Below, piece after piece: positions 32,831 to 42,007 of a DNA stretch of 64,000 nt. Both the position numbers and the translations under genes were made by a program. This DNA is from Niastella sp. OAS944 (lineage in GTDB: Bacteria; Bacteroidota; Bacteroidia; Chitinophagales; Chitinophagaceae). Numbering within the stretch: position 1 is the first letter of the stretch; every line of letters starts with the position of its first letter. Below the pieces are notes generated by a model that was given only the letters and a program-made list of their open reading frames with translations, was not told the DNA's origin and did not search any database. The DNA lies in the NCBI GenBank assembly GCA_024809215.1, contig JANUBW010000002.1:806001-870000 (forward strand). Direction: 5' to 3'.

Positions 32831-35296
32831 TTACAATTTACCAAACCCTCTGATACCCAACCGGAAACCAAACGTAGACACTTTGCCTTTATCAAACCCC
32901 CAAACACAATCGAACCTGGCTATCTTAAGCAGGTTTTCTAACCCCACAAACACCTCCACATACTCTTTATCGCTATCGGCATACAGGGCATTGGCACCCA
33001 TTACCAGGTACCAGTTAATATCGCGAAAGCCGGGGATCTTATTGGTAAGCAGACCGTTGAAGTGATGCTCAATATGCCCTTCGGCATACAGGCGGTTCAT
33101 ATTGCTGTATTTATAGTAAGGTAGCAATTGAAAGCCGTTCAAATATTCAACCGAAGCCAAAATTTGGTTACCATTAAAATGCGTATAGTCGATCACCGCT
33201 ACACTATCGCGTTTCAGAAAACCACCTACCACCATTTTATATCTGAAGTTGCCACCCAGGTGCAGGTTCAGGCTCTCGCTTACATCAAAACGCCATTTGG
33301 CGTATTCAACATCACTGCCCAGCCAGTTACGTATACCCTGCCAATATTCGAACGTAAGGGTGGGCAAACGCGAACCGATATTTACAATACGCTCAGGGTA
33401 CTCAATGTATTTTGTTCCGGGCAGCCAGCTTATACCAATATTCCCAATCAATGCCTGGTGCCGTTCAAAGTTCCGGGTCATTATTTCTATTGGGAAGTTG
33501 GGTGTAAAATCAATGCCTTTACGATCGCCAAACGAGTAGCTGCTGGTATTTTCCAATGGAATGCGGTCTTCATACTTCATACCACCGAAAATGGTTATAC
33601 CATTACCTACATCATTTGAAAAATTGAATCGTCCATACCAGGCCTCGTAAAATTTGGCATAATTACGTTCGAACAACCAGCTGCGGATGGTATTACTGAG
33701 CTGGCTGATGGGATTGTTATTATTTATTTGCTCCACCCATTTTCCACCACTTATGCTGAACGATGAAAAATACTTGCGGCCATGTGTATAGGTAACCGTG
33801 CCGGCTGCATTCAGGTGATTATTACTGAACCCGTACCTTACCGCCGGTTCTATACTTATTGCCCGTCTTGAAGCAGGAATGGTATCGAGCCGTTTTGTAT
33901 ATCGCCCACCCAGGTTTATTAACCAACCTTCAACAGTATTATATGCCACGGTTTGCAGCAATGGGTTAAAGCCATAGGTCTCCCGCTTTTTTTCGCGATA
34001 AAAATTCTGGCCCGTAGCTACCAGTGGAAATAAATGCAATTTATTCCGTCGCCGGTCAATAGAGTCAAGGTATTGCGGAGCTTTATGTGCTAATTCAAGA
34101 CTGTCTTTTTTACGATAATCATTCACCTCTTCCAACTGCAAAGGCAGGGGGCGAATAGAATCCCAAAATGCAGGGGGCTTTTTATTTGAGCCTTCGTAAA
34201 TTTTAAGATAGGTATTGTTAAAGAACTTGCGTTCGAACGAAGGTTCTATATCGAATTTTGAATACACATTTACAAAACTGCCGCTGGCATCGAACCCAAA
34301 CAGTTTTACCGAAGGGTACAATACCTGTGTTTTTATTACCCATACATCGTTGTTAAAAGGAACATACAGCTGCTCTATCTTTAACGAGTCTATGAGCTCC
34401 ATTTGCGAAGTTTTGGTAAGCTGCAACTGTAAACTGTGTATGCGCCAATCGCCCTCGGTAATATTAATATAACCACTAAACAGGGGTTCGTATTTACGCC
34501 GGGGTATTACTTTAATTCTATTGATCTCGTGGCCATCTTCTATAAACGTGCCCTCATATTGATAGCGGTAAAAATAAAGCGCGCTGTTGGCAATGGGCGA
34601 AATAAAACCGCGTGGGTTTAACCCGCGGCCAACCTTAATGTTGTTTTCGTAAAACGAAACTATTTGTGGCGTGCTTAAACCAAACTCATCGCTTCGGCCG
34701 CTTACCCTTGTTGACAATACCTCTACCTTACTTTTACGGCCTTTTTCAACGCTGTAGCGGGCAATGGTCTCTGATAAAAAGAGCATTTTTATTTTACTGG
34801 TATCCTCCGCTTCAAATTCAATTTTCTCGCCCAAAAACTTTTTGGGGTACGACCGTAATTGTAACTGCCCTTTTATATATACTTCACTTTGAAACGTGTT
34901 GAGTTGTTTAAGATAGTACGGCCGCTTTTTTATGGCGTTGCGTATGATGTCATAAGCGGGGTCCTGGGCGCCGGGCCGCACCACCACTTCTTTTAAACTT
35001 AATTGTTGTAACGAGAGTTGAAAATCGAGGGTGATATCATCGGCACCTACGGTTATTGTTTTTTCTAACCGGTTATAGCCTACATACTGAGCCACAATGG
35101 TATAAGTACCGGGTTCCAACTGTAGAAAATAAGCGCCTTCTTTATTGGCCGTAGTACCCTGGGTAGTGCCTTTTATGAGGATTGATGCATACAACAGCAT
35201 TTGCCCTTTTTCGTCGGTAACCTTGCCGCTGATTCGTGCAGCCTGCGCAGATGTGGAACAAACAATAAGAAGGAAAATGACAGTCAGAAATCTCAT
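32831..35296 (-). CDS. DUF5686 outer-membrane protein with carboxypeptidase-regulatory domain
   Basis: This 821-residue exported protein has a signal peptide (MRFLTVIFLLIVCSTSAQA). A CarboxypepD_reg-like beta-sandwich follows at about 21-105 (ISGKVTDEKGQMLLYASILIKG; GTYTIVAQYVGYNRLEKT), then a region typical of DUF5686 (PAYDIIRNAIKKRPYYLKQL; VSFYENNIKVG) and a C-terminal beta-barrel. The barrel ends GFDKGKVSTFGFRLGIRGFGKL. Such proteins are outer-membrane barrels of unknown role, often seen with TonB systems. It is monocistronic. Confidence 0.85.
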   Translation of the reverse strand: MRFLTVIFLLIVCSTSAQAARISGKVTDEKGQMLLYASILIKGTTQGTTANKEGAYFLQLEPGTYTIVAQYVGYNRLEKTITVGADDITLDFQLSLQQLSLKEVVVRPGAQDPAYDIIRNAIKKRPYYLKQLNTFQSEVYIKGQLQLRSYPKKFLGEKIEFEAEDTSKIKMLFLSETIARYSVEKGRKSKVEVLSTRVSGRSDEFGLSTPQIVSFYENNIKVGRGLNPRGFISPIANSALYFYRYQYEGTFIEDGHEINRIKVIPRRKYEPLFSGYINITEGDWRIHSLQLQLTKTSQMELIDSLKIEQLYVPFNNDVWVIKTQVLYPSVKLFGFDASGSFVNVYSKFDIEPSFERKFFNNTYLKIYEGSNKKPPAFWDSIRPLPLQLEEVNDYRKKDSLELAHKAPQYLDSIDRRRNKLHLFPLVATGQNFYREKKRETYGFNPLLQTVAYNTVEGWLINLGGRYTKRLDTIPASRRAISIEPAVRYGFSNNHLNAAGTVTYTHGRKYFSSFSISGGKWVEQINNNNPISQLSNTIRSWLFERNYAKFYEAWYGRFNFSNDVGNGITIFGGMKYEDRIPLENTSSYSFGDRKGIDFTPNFPIEIMTRNFERHQALIGNIGISWLPGTKYIEYPERIVNIGSRLPTLTFEYWQGIRNWLGSDVEYAKWRFDVSESLNLHLGGNFRYKMVVGGFLKRDSVAVIDYTHFNGNQILASVEYLNGFQLLPYYKYSNMNRLYAEGHIEHHFNGLLTNKIPGFRDINWYLVMGANALYADSDKEYVEVFVGLENLLKIARFDCVWGFDKGKVSTFGFRLGIRGFGKL

Positions 35297-35432
35297 AATC
35301 GCGACGAACGCGAAAATAAGGCCAATTGTTGATTAGCTGCTTTCTAAAATAGTTAAAACGGCATTATAAATAGACCAACCTGCTTTTTTAGCTTGTGAGT
35401 TAAAAAAGTTGAGCCCATGGTGGGGCTCTGTG

Positions 35433-35921
35433 TTAATAAGTATTTTGAGCGGGTGGTGTATAATTAGCATCTATTACCACAGTTTTGGCTACCAGGTCAC
35501 CTATGCGCTGCCTGTATTTATTATTGGTTGTAACCAGCAAACCCAGGATGCCAAACAATGGCAGAAAATCAATGAGGTCGAACATATGTTTTACAAAGCT
35601 GCTGCCAAAGCTTACCTTAAAGAAATCGTCATGCACTGTTTTTATACGAAACAAGGCTTTGCCAATGGTTTGTCCGCTGTTGAATGATTCAATGGCGGGG
35701 AAGAAGAACAACCAGGGTATTACAATGGCTAAAAAGCCGGGCAGGCCATTCAACTCCCAGCTTACGCTGCCGTCAATGTTAACATGGCGATCGCCCCAAA
35801 TAGATGCGCTAAATCCTATAAGGGTAAAATAAATTACATAATCAATGAAGCAGGCTACCCAGCGTTTTAGCCTGGATGCCGGTGGCGGAGAATAGTCGAA
35901 GCCGGTTAGAATATCATTCAT
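35433..35921 (-). CDS. RDD family membrane protein
   Basis: This 162-residue protein has the RDD-like start ASRLKRWVACFIDYVIYFTL with Arg/Asp residues in the first membrane helix. A second segment lies at LPGFLAIVIPWLFFFPAIES. The NSGQTIGKALFRIKTV motif precedes a third membrane segment (LIDFLPLFGILGLLVT), and the protein ends with RQRIGDLVAKTVVI. RDD proteins are small membrane proteins, in some cases Na+/H+ antiporter-like; the function here is unknown. It follows the penicillin acylase region on the minus strand but is separated by a repeat. Confidence 0.85.
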   Translation of the reverse strand: MNDILTGFDYSPPPASRLKRWVACFIDYVIYFTLIGFSASIWGDRHVNIDGSVSWELNGLPGFLAIVIPWLFFFPAIESFNSGQTIGKALFRIKTVHDDFFKVSFGSSFVKHMFDLIDFLPLFGILGLLVTTNNKYRQRIGDLVAKTVVIDANYTPPAQNTY

Positions 35922-35964
35922 AGGATTTAATATTACTTGTATAAGGATTTGGGATTTTAAGAAG

Positions 35965-36080
35965 CTGTTACCGGTTACCAGTTACCGGGTGCCGGGTCTT
36001 GGAATTCGGAGCGTTCGCCGTTATTCAACAGGCTGCACATAAAGCCTGGGAACCTGGAACTTGTAACCAGGAACTTATTC
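35965..36080. repeat. Word-repeat inverted element (GTTACCGGTTACCAG family)
   Basis: GTTACCGGTTACCAGTTACC is the left arm and CCTGGAACTTGTAACCAGG the right arm, with TCTTGGAATTCGGAGC between. It adjoins the stop of the minus-strand gene at 36081. Confidence 0.7.
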
Positions 36081-36482
36081 TTACTTTCCAATTAATATTT
36101 CATCGGAATACGCCCTCTCCTCTTCCAACTTTCTTTCATCATAATACCTGCGTAAAAAGCTTCCCGATAACGCTGAAAGTCCGCCAATGATTGCGCCAAC
36201 GATGGCAGTAATTAATATCAGCAGCAGGCTGTTGCCGCCCAAAGGAAACAGGCTGGCCATCTTTTGCGATAAGATGTTGTTGTTCTGCGCATCGATCCAC
36301 CAGCTTAAGCCACCCCACAATAAAAAGATGCTTAGAAAGCCGGTCAAATAAGCCATACCCGGTTTTTGATAAATAAATACCGCTACCAAAAAGGCAACCA
36401 GTGCCGCACTCCAAAATGGAAGATAAAAGCCGGCGGCGAAACTTACAGTAAAGGTCAATAATATAGAGATGCCGAATTTCAT
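36081..36482 (-). CDS. Four-helix membrane protein of unknown function
   Basis: This 133-residue hydrophobic protein has about four membrane segments (about 5-22, 23-42, 45-60, 85-108: SILLTFTVSFAAGFYLPFWS; LLLILITAIVGAIIGGLSAL) and a short acidic/basic C-terminal tail. I do not recognise a family. It starts 4 bp after the penicillin acylase stop, so the two are translationally coupled or co-transcribed. The ATG at 36482 (MKFGISI) was chosen; the frame extends upstream into the acylase gene. Confidence 0.78.
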   Translation of the reverse strand: MKFGISILLTFTVSFAAGFYLPFWSAALVAFLVAVFIYQKPGMAYLTGFLSIFLLWGGLSWWIDAQNNNILSQKMASLFPLGGNSLLLILITAIVGAIIGGLSALSGSFLRRYYDERKLEEERAYSDEILIGK

Positions 36483-36486
36483 GTTG

Positions 36487-38946
36487 TTAATTAAAGTTGA
36501 TGGTAAATAAAACCCTTGAATCCTTTGCTTCTTTCTCATCCATTACCCACAATCGTTTATATTTTCCGGCCACCCAGTCGTCAATTAAATCATCGTAGAA
36601 CTTGCTGCCGGGGTTACCGCTTTGTCCGCCCGGATAAATACCCCAGGCGTCGGTCTTATCTGTTAACTCAACGATCATGCGCCAGCTGGGACCGTGAAAT
36701 TGTTTGGTGGCATTAATGATGTTCTCGCCCCCACCCGTTTCTAAATGAAAACGGCTTAATGGCGCCAGACGTAATAAATGCCGAATACCACCGTCTTTAT
36801 ATTTCCCCCAGTTCAGTGTTGACTGAGCATCGGACTTTGCAACCACCGGTATTGTTTTTTTAAAGGCAGCAGTAACTACATCCTGTACCGTTTCAACATT
36901 GGGGGTTGTAATATTATCAAGGAATCTAAAATTGCTTAGTGAAAGGCATTTCACCAGTGTTGCATCTTCAGGCATTATAACCGGCTTTCTGGCCACATCG
37001 AGGTCATCGGCCCACACTTCTTTCTCCAGGTTCTCCCACCATAATTGAAATATGGCCGGTGCTTTTTCTATTGCGTCGTAACGCAGGTTCCAGCCACGCA
37101 AAATATCGTAGTATTTACTTTCTTCGGCGCTTAACAGGCTTTCATCTATATTGGTCAACAACAAGGGCAATGCAGTTTCTGCAAACACATTGAAGTTATC
37201 TGTCTGCATTTTCTTCATATCGTCGATGGTGATGCCCGTCATTTGGCTGAGGTAACGATTGATGATAATGCCACGGTAAATTGGATAGTTGCCGCCAATA
37301 TAATAAGGATAGGTAGTATCGGTAGCTGCCTGGTTGGCGCTGCTTACAAAACCACGTGCAGGGTTTGCGGTATCGCCCACATGCGGGTTATCTTCGCTTT
37401 TTATAGAACCATGCCACAGGTACGAAGTGTCGGTACCGGGCATTATAAAATCGCCCTGGCGGCGCCATTTAACTGGGAATTTTCCCTGCTGCCAGATGGC
37501 TATATCACCGCTTTTTGATGCAAATACAAAGTTCTGGCCCGGACAATTAAAAAACCCGATCGCCGCTTTGTACTCGTCTTTATTCTTCATGCGATTGAGC
37601 AGGTAAAATGTTTTTAGTTCGTTTGAGCCATCGTGGGCTTTCCACCGAACGGCGCAATTGGTAAAAGCAGATGACCTGCTGTTGCCGGTGAAAGAACGAT
37701 CGTATTGTACAGGGCCAAAGATGGTATAAGCAACCGTATCATAAAAAGGCAAACGGCCTTTTACTTTAAAGGTATCAATGATTATATCGCTTTGCGCCCA
37801 GCCGCCATTGAGTTCGTATTCCTGTTTGCTACCGTCTTTAAAGTTTATAGCGAAATAATCTTTCACATCGCGGCCTGCATTGGTAACGCCCCACGAACAA
37901 CTATCGTTAAACCCAATGATAACAGCCGGCGAGCCGGGGAATGTTACCCCATACACATTGTATTGCGGCGTATGCAATTGCATTTCGAACCAAAGCGAGG
38001 GAAGATTCAAACCCAGGTGCGGGTCGTTACATAAAATGGGACGGCCATTTTTTGTTTTGGTACCATCTACCGCCCAGTTGTTACTGCCATTGTCTTTATC
38101 GGGTTTATCAATGGCCGAAGGCGTGGTTATACCTGCAAACGTGTTCCATTTAAAATATAATGAATCGGCAGATACCGGTGTTTGTGGTGGCGCTTTTGCT
38201 GCAGTGAAAGCCGTTCCTTTGGGCACTATGGGATCGAGTGAATCCTGTTGTAAGGGATACAGCATTTCAAAATCTTCACGGCTTAATATATTTCTCACAT
38301 TAGTATATTCAAAGTCATTCTCTGACCCCGTAAGATCGTAGCTCATGTACTTCAAAAAAAGCGCCGTTTTAAAATTGTTCCAGTGTTCGGGTACATAGTT
38401 CAGCAACCGGTATTCGAGCGGAAGTTCATTAGCAGGCAGGTTATCGATATAAGCATTTACACCGGCGGTGTAAGCATCGAGCATCGTTTTTGTTTGGGGG
38501 TCGCTTTCCATTGTATCGAGCGAACGGTGGGCGCCCAATTTCATTCCTACCCGGCGCATATTGCGATCGTAGTTCAAATAAGCATTATCAGGGCCGGCGC
38601 CTAAGATCTCTGACAAACGGCCGGCGGCGGCATGGGTTTGAAACTCCATTTGCCACAGGCGGAACTTAGCGTGCAGGTAACCTTGTACGAGATACAGGTC
38701 TTCATCGTTCTGCGCAAATACATGCGGCACCATTCTGTCGTCGACGTACACCTGCACTTTATCTTTAAGCTGTGGCAAATGAAGGTTGAGATCGGGATGG
38801 GCATTTACAGGTTCTGCATTCTGCCAAAACCCGGTTTGGGGGCTGAGAAAACGACCCAGCGGCGGAATGCTTCCTATAGGCATGCTTAAGGTGATAATTA
38901 AACCGATAGTTACAACTACGGTAACAATAAATGGGATAATGCGCAT
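36487..38946 (-). CDS. Penicillin acylase family N-terminal nucleophile hydrolase
   Basis: This 819-residue exported enzyme starts with a membrane/signal segment (IIPFIVTVVVTIGLIITLSMPIG). It has the S45 penicillin amidase features: the A-chain region VYVDDRMVPHVFAQNDEDLY and the autocatalytic site with nucleophile Ser in GSNNWAVDG (about residue 293). CNDPHLGLNLPSLWFEMQL and the long B-chain follow. Family members hydrolyse amide bonds of acylated compounds, including acyl-homoserine lactones; the substrate here is unknown. It is the first gene of a two-gene unit. Periplasmic. Confidence 0.9.
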   Translation of the reverse strand: MRIIPFIVTVVVTIGLIITLSMPIGSIPPLGRFLSPQTGFWQNAEPVNAHPDLNLHLPQLKDKVQVYVDDRMVPHVFAQNDEDLYLVQGYLHAKFRLWQMEFQTHAAAGRLSEILGAGPDNAYLNYDRNMRRVGMKLGAHRSLDTMESDPQTKTMLDAYTAGVNAYIDNLPANELPLEYRLLNYVPEHWNNFKTALFLKYMSYDLTGSENDFEYTNVRNILSREDFEMLYPLQQDSLDPIVPKGTAFTAAKAPPQTPVSADSLYFKWNTFAGITTPSAIDKPDKDNGSNNWAVDGTKTKNGRPILCNDPHLGLNLPSLWFEMQLHTPQYNVYGVTFPGSPAVIIGFNDSCSWGVTNAGRDVKDYFAINFKDGSKQEYELNGGWAQSDIIIDTFKVKGRLPFYDTVAYTIFGPVQYDRSFTGNSRSSAFTNCAVRWKAHDGSNELKTFYLLNRMKNKDEYKAAIGFFNCPGQNFVFASKSGDIAIWQQGKFPVKWRRQGDFIMPGTDTSYLWHGSIKSEDNPHVGDTANPARGFVSSANQAATDTTYPYYIGGNYPIYRGIIINRYLSQMTGITIDDMKKMQTDNFNVFAETALPLLLTNIDESLLSAEESKYYDILRGWNLRYDAIEKAPAIFQLWWENLEKEVWADDLDVARKPVIMPEDATLVKCLSLSNFRFLDNITTPNVETVQDVVTAAFKKTIPVVAKSDAQSTLNWGKYKDGGIRHLLRLAPLSRFHLETGGGENIINATKQFHGPSWRMIVELTDKTDAWGIYPGGQSGNPGSKFYDDLIDDWVAGKYKRLWVMDEKEAKDSRVLFTINFN

Positions 38947-39104
38947 ATTGCTAATTCACATCGGGGGTTAGAAGGATTTTTTAAAAGTAGTGCATTTTTT
39001 AATACGGAATGCAGCCGCATGCTATAACATTCATGTAGGGGGCAAAAAGCGGCAATTATGTAAGTCATATAGCCCCCAATTTTGACAAGAAAACTACCAC
39101 AAAG

Positions 39105-39182
39105 TTGTATTGTGCGAAAGCGGGCTAATGCTGACTTTTGTGGTGTAATAAATACAGTAGATACCTTATAAAGAAAAGTGAG
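39105..39182 (+). promoter_or_regulatory. Possible promoter region of the 27-codon ORF
   Basis: TTG at 39110-39112 and GACTTTTG at 39133-39140 (one mismatch to TAnnTTTG) are 20 bases apart. This is a plausible Bacteroidota promoter about 40 bp ahead of a small ORF. The remaining DNA 38947-39104 shows nothing clear. Confidence 0.35.
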
Positions 39183-39266
39183 ATGGAAGCCGTGAATTAT
39201 CAGCGAAAGAAGAGAGTGCTTGGTTTGTTGTTCGCTGCATTACTAATAATAGCATTTTTCGTATAG
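39183..39266 (+). CDS. Candidate 27-residue membrane microprotein
   Basis: ATG at 39183 opens a 27-codon frame ending TAG at 39264. The peptide has a polar N-terminus with KKR, then a continuous hydrophobic stretch (VLGLLFAALLIIAFFV), i.e. one transmembrane helix with positive-inside orientation. It lies alone in a 597-bp gap, after a promoter-like pair and about 90 bp before a good terminator at 39353. It is too short for statistical support; a membrane-interacting regulatory peptide or a chance ORF are both possible. Positions were read directly, and the length was checked codon by codon. Confidence 0.4.
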   Translation: MEAVNYQRKKRVLGLLFAALLIIAFFV

Positions 39267-39352
39267 CAATTATACATTAAAGTTGTTCGCAGTTCAGTAG
39301 TCATCAGCAATCGTTTAGTTCATCAACCTTAGAGGTTACAGTCCGTGGTACC

Positions 39353-39380
39353 GCCCCGACATCTCGTCGGGGCTTTTTTT
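39353..39380 (+). terminator. Terminator hairpin after the microprotein ORF
   Basis: An 8-bp stem GCCCCGAC/GTCGGGGC with a 5-base loop ATCTC is followed by seven Ts (plus strand). It implies a short rightward transcript ending here, as no larger gene precedes it. Confidence 0.85.
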
Positions 39381-39543
39381 ATGCTCTTCATGTAAAGTTT
39401 AAACTTGAACTCCCGCCCAACCGTGCAATGCTGACCACCGTCATTATCGTTAGCCTCCTATATAAACTAATATATAATTGGTCAAATTGTAGTAACTTAC
39501 TTATCAGTTCTTTTATTTATTCGTCACCTAAATATTGTTTGCT

Positions 39544-40032
39544 ATGAAAAAGACAGTCCATTTTGCCATGGCAGTGCTGCTGGTTCCATGGCTGTCCTGT
39601 ACTAATAATAACAACCCGGTACAGAACCTTGCAAAAGCGCCAATGGCGACAGGTGAAAAAGCAAAGATGATATTGCCACCCGTGAAGGACACGCTACTGG
39701 CAAGCGGCAGAAAGAACATTTATCTTGCCGGGCAACGCAATAAACCCGGTTTCTTCATCGAGCGTTACATTTTCCCGCCCGGTTATAAAGGAATGCCGCA
39801 TGTACACAATTCCGACCTCTATATTACTATCCTCAGTGGTTCAGCTCATATAGTTATGGATAAAGTATTCGACACTACTGCAGCGTCGATGGCCTATGGC
39901 CCCGGAAGTTATGTTTTAATAAAAGCCGATCAACCGCACTATGAATGGTTCACCGAAGAATGTACCATGCAGGTTTCGGGAATTGGTCCAAATGAAACAT
40001 ATTACTTGCCGGAAAATGAAGTTAAAAAATAG
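39544..40032 (+). CDS. Cupin domain lipoprotein
   Basis: This 162-residue protein has a lipoprotein signal peptide (MKKTVHFAMAVLLVPWLSC, with Cys at about residue 19). The cupin fold follows: FPPGYKGMPHVHNSDLYITILSG carries two His and a preceding Gly of motif 1. PGSYVLIKADQPHYEWF carries the motif 2 His/Pro. Cupins in this class are metal-binding sensors, isomerases or stores; the role is unknown. The start at 39544 (MKKTVHF) is preferred over the ATG nine bases upstream. Outer-membrane-tethered, periplasmic. Confidence 0.83.
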   Translation: MKKTVHFAMAVLLVPWLSCTNNNNPVQNLAKAPMATGEKAKMILPPVKDTLLASGRKNIYLAGQRNKPGFFIERYIFPPGYKGMPHVHNSDLYITILSGSAHIVMDKVFDTTAASMAYGPGSYVLIKADQPHYEWFTEECTMQVSGIGPNETYYLPENEVKK

Positions 40033-40034
40033 TG

Positions 40035-40128
40035 ATTGTTGAGTTATTGAGTTGTTCAGTTATTGAGTTAGCAGATAAACCTACAACTGAACAACTGAAT
40101 AACTTACGAACTGAATAACTTGTAGCTA
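40035..40128. repeat. Word-repeat inverted element (GTTATTGAGTTGTTCAG family)
   Basis: The left words GTTATTGAGTTGTTCAG are complementary to the right words CTGAACAACTGAATAAC, separated by AGCAGATAAACC. It lies between the stops of two convergent genes (40032 and 40126). Confidence 0.75.
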
Positions 40129-41226
40129 CGAGCCTAAAACTTTTATTACCTGCTCAAGCTCACCCATGGTATTAAAAGCATGAAGAACGATCCGCAACCT
40201 CTCTTTCCCTCTCGGAACCGTAGGATATAAGATGGCACGTACATCGAGGCCGGCCGTTTGTAATTCACCGGCCACCTTTTTAACCTGGTCGTTACCAGGG
40301 ATGATAACTATTTGTATAGGTGTATCGGAAACCAGCTTTTCGTAACGCATACCGGCCTGCTGAAAGGTATTTATCAGTTGTTGCAAATGCGCCCTTTCGG
40401 CATGCATGCCGGCCAATAACTCATATGCACAACGTATGGCTGCCACGCTGGCCTCGGGTAGTGATGTGCTATAGATAAATGATCGCGAAAAATTAATCAG
40501 GTAATTGCGTAAGCGCTCGCTGCCCAATACAATGGCGCCATGGCAACCTACAGCCTTGCCAAAGGTATGTATGCGCGCAAAACAGGCTGCCTGCAGGTTG
40601 AGTTGTTGCACCAGTCCTTCTCCCTGCCTGCCTACCACTCCCGTGCCATGTGCTTCATCAACGATCAAATGGGCGCCATATTGCCGGCACAAAGCGCTAA
40701 TGGCCACCAGGGGCGCTTTATCGCCATCCATAGAGAATACCGATTCGGTTACTACGAAGATGGTACCGGTTGCTGCCTGTAATCTTTTCTCCAGATCTTC
40801 CAGGTCATTGTGTTTAAACGAAAAAGATTGGGCAAAACTAAGCCTGATGCCATCGCGCAGAGAGGCATGGCTTAGGTAGTCGTATATGATGGTATCGCCA
40901 CGCTGGGGTACACAACTCAACAGGCCCAGGTTGGCATCGTAACCCGAATTGAATATAAGACCTGCTTCGGCAGCATGAAAGGCTGCCAGCATTTTCTCGG
41001 TCTCTTCTACCAATGCATAATTGCCGGCCAGCAGGCGCGAACCGGTGCTGCCATGTTTATATACGGTGGTCGTTTCGGTCAGCTTTTTCTCTATCAACCC
41101 GTTGTGCACAATACCCAGGTAATCGTTTGAGCAGAAATCAGTTTTGCCGTTGGGCAATAACAGCCGGCGGAAGGCATTTTGCTGCTGCCGCTCATCGAGT
41201 TTTTTTAGTAAGAAGTCGTCGTTCAT
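40126..41226 (-). CDS. BioF-like aminotransferase family (8-amino-7-oxononanoate synthase type)
   Basis: This 366-residue PLP enzyme of the alpha-oxoamine synthase family has the substrate region FCSNDYLGI, the glycine loop STGSRLLAG, DEAHGTGVVG and the PLP lysine in IHTFGKAVGCHG. The C-terminal part contains YPTVPRGKERLRIVLHAFNT. In BioF it condenses pimeloyl-thioester with alanine in biotin synthesis; relatives make other amino-ketones. No bio gene is next to it, so biotin synthesis is likely but not shown. It is divergent from miaE. The start at 41226 (MNDDFLLKKL) is chosen over 41238 (MYPHMND). Confidence 0.83.
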   Translation of the reverse strand: MNDDFLLKKLDERQQQNAFRRLLLPNGKTDFCSNDYLGIVHNGLIEKKLTETTTVYKHGSTGSRLLAGNYALVEETEKMLAAFHAAEAGLIFNSGYDANLGLLSCVPQRGDTIIYDYLSHASLRDGIRLSFAQSFSFKHNDLEDLEKRLQAATGTIFVVTESVFSMDGDKAPLVAISALCRQYGAHLIVDEAHGTGVVGRQGEGLVQQLNLQAACFARIHTFGKAVGCHGAIVLGSERLRNYLINFSRSFIYSTSLPEASVAAIRCAYELLAGMHAERAHLQQLINTFQQAGMRYEKLVSDTPIQIVIIPGNDQVKKVAGELQTAGLDVRAILYPTVPRGKERLRIVLHAFNTMGELEQVIKVLGS

Positions 41227-41283
41227 ATGTGGATACATGCCGGGGCAAATATATCACTCTTAGCCATTAACTTTGTGCACTTT

Positions 41284-41892
41284 ATGAGCACTACCAACGA
41301 TACCAAGAATATATTGGGGCTGCACCTGCCCACCGACCCACGCTGGGTGAACCTGGCTGAGATTTCTTTAGAATACATTCTTACCGACCATGCCTATTGT
41401 GAGCAGAAAGCGGCAACCAGCTGTATTTCCCTTATTCAACGCTATAGCGACCTGGAAAAACTGGTAACCGAACTGGCGCCCATCGTTACCGAAGAATGGG
41501 GCCACTTCAGGCTGGTGCTGGCCGAGCTGCAAAAGCGCAATCTGAAGTTGGGCAAACAACGAAAAGATGAGTACGTAAACCAGTTACAGGTATTTCAAAA
41601 GAAAGATGGCAGTCCCGAACAACGGCTGCTCGATAAACTATTAATATTTGCCCTTATTGAAGCCCGCAGCTGCGAACGTTTTAAAAGGCTGAGCGAAGGG
41701 CTCGATGATGAATACCTGCGCAACTTCTATCGCCGCTTTATGGAAAGCGAAGCCGGCCATTATCATTTATTTATTGAGCTGGCCGAAACCTATTGTGAAA
41801 AAGCCATGGTGCGTAAAAGATGGCAGGAATGGTTGACTTTTGAAGCAGACCTGATTCAAAAGTTGGAAGTTCGTGGAGATCGCATGCATTAG
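41284..41892 (+). CDS. miaE: tRNA-(ms2io6A)-hydroxylase MiaE-like
   Basis: This 202-residue protein is a diiron ferritin-like hydroxylase. It has HLPTDPRWVNLAEISLEYIL near the start, then two helix pairs with metal ligands (HAYCEQKAA; TEEWGHFRLVL; LIEARSCERFKRL; ESEAGHYHLFIEL). It matches MiaE, which hydroxylates the ms2i6A37 modification of tRNA. With trhO 10 kb away it is one of two tRNA-modification genes in the window. The ATG at 41284 (MSTTNDT) gives the family start. Cytosolic. Confidence 0.86.
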   Translation: MSTTNDTKNILGLHLPTDPRWVNLAEISLEYILTDHAYCEQKAATSCISLIQRYSDLEKLVTELAPIVTEEWGHFRLVLAELQKRNLKLGKQRKDEYVNQLQVFQKKDGSPEQRLLDKLLIFALIEARSCERFKRLSEGLDDEYLRNFYRRFMESEAGHYHLFIELAETYCEKAMVRKRWQEWLTFEADLIQKLEVRGDRMH

Positions 41893-42007
41893 TTTGTTTG
41901 TGGTTTGTAGTTTGTTGTTTGTGGTTGCTGCCCCGCTTTGAGGTTCCCAATTAATTTTGAGCTTGCGCAGTTAATAACAACAAACCATAAACCACAAACT
42001 ACAAACT
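41892..42007. repeat. Word-repeat inverted element (TTTGTGGTTTGTAG family)
   Basis: GTTTGTTTGTGGTTTGTAG and GTTTGTTGTTTGTGG form the left arm, and the complementary CAACAAACCATAAACC and ACAAACTACAAACTC the right arm. The centre is CCCCGCTTTGAGGTTCCC. The right arm contains the last codons and stop of the minus-strand gene at 41999. Confidence 0.78.
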
